Shown here one piece after another: positions 21,736 through 22,209 of a stretch of 22,209 nucleotides of DNA. Source of the stretch: Eimeria necatrix (lineage: Eukaryota > Apicomplexa > Conoidasida > Eucoccidiorida > Eimeriidae); assembly GCF_000499385.1 (NCBI RefSeq), contig NW_013654854.1, positions 63,212 through 85,420 on the forward strand, written 5' to 3'. A model generated the notes under the pieces. It ran no database searches. It was not told the origin of the DNA and saw only the letters and a list, made by a program, of their open reading frames with translations. Position numbers and translations under genes: made by a program. How positions within the stretch are numbered: position 1 is the first letter of the stretch; every line of letters begins with the position of its first letter.

Positions 21736-22209
21736 GTGAGTTTGGAATTTGAATTGTTGAATTGAATTTGAATTGTTGAATTTGAATTCTGAATTTAATT
21801 TGAATTGTTGAATTTGAATTGTTGAATTGAATTTGAATTGTTGAATTGAATTTGAATTGTTGAATTGGATTTGAATTGTTGAATTGGATTTGAATTGTTG
21901 AATTTGAATTGTTTACTTGAATCCGAATTGTTTAATTTGGATTGTTTGATTCAATTGGAAGTGTTTTATTCAATTTGAACTGTTTGTTTTAAAATGGATT
22001 TTTCAACTTAATAAATGCAGTTAAAGCCCCACTTGAGTTTGAACTGGAATGAGCGAATCTGCACAGCTGTCCATTTTCTGTATTTGTTGCGAATTGTTTT
22101 TATCTTATTAATTTACTTCATTGTATTTACTTTATTTGTTTTATTTCTTTTTTTTTCATTTATTTTGTTTCAGTTGTTGTGTCTAAACTTGTGGCGGAAT
22201 CTAACAGAG
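21736..22209 (+). other. Start of an AT-rich intron, running to the window edge
   Basis: Begins with GTGAGT. From 21738 to about 21905 it is a tandem repeat of GAATTTGAATTGTT-like units. The rest is AT-rich with no coding signal seen, and no convincing acceptor followed by a PHD continuation was found. Confidence 0.65.
21738..21905. repeat. GAATTTGAATTGTT minisatellite
   Basis: Roughly ten units mixing TTGAATTTGAATTG and TTGAATTGAATTTG. Many are near-palindromic because of AATT. Intronic by the splice model. Confidence 0.85.

Overview
The window looks like a eukaryotic, apicomplexan genome, most probably a coccidian of the Eimeria type. The clues are very dense CAG/CTG triplet runs inside genes, which give long Ala, Gln and Ser runs in proteins, many interstitial copies of the TTTAGGG/CCCTAAA telomere-type heptamer, and multi-exon genes. 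The organism call is an inference from these textures; no species-specific marker was recognised. All exon structures below were inferred by hand from splice signals, reading-frame phase and family motifs, without transcript evidence.

Layout. (1) Positions 76-2646, plus strand: the 3' part of a gene for an AAA+ ATPase (CDC48/NVL/AFG2/PEX-like module), open at the left edge. Three introns are filled with telomere-type heptamers. The exon joins rebuild the expected AAA motifs, but a frame change in a CAG run at about 1249-1302 interrupts the model. (2) Positions 3114-3902, minus strand: a convergent gene for an unrecognised, Ala-rich, probably single-pass membrane protein. (3) Positions 3903 to about 9760: a long stretch without a gene I can support. 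It holds CAG/CTG runs, GGGGCCCC islands, AT-rich DNA and a GAGACA minisatellite (6895-7393). (4) From about 10395 (perhaps 9766) to 21735 and beyond the right edge, plus strand: a very large multi-exon gene, or less likely two adjacent genes. It encodes a chromatin-type protein with an extended PHD finger (14604-16204), a BRPF/JADE-like PHD-knuckle-ePHD (PZP) module broken up by homopolymer runs (18393-20128), a basic nuclear-localisation-like patch, and the start of a further PHD finger (21657-21735). Ten exons can be joined. Phase agrees at every join downstream of about 11160; the join near 11113-11160 is unresolved.

The two well-supported genes do unrelated jobs: ATP-driven protein remodelling, and histone-tail reading in the nucleus. 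What they share is gene architecture. Intron bodies are made of telomere-type heptamers or minisatellites, many 3' splice sites appear to be built from (CTG)n-CAG, and triplet runs are inserted between, and even inside, conserved domains. Other notable points are a decayed duplicate of an ePHD exon inside the next intron (16405-16484) and a GGGGCCC-type repeat translated as a Gly/Pro-rich segment (about 21395-21625).
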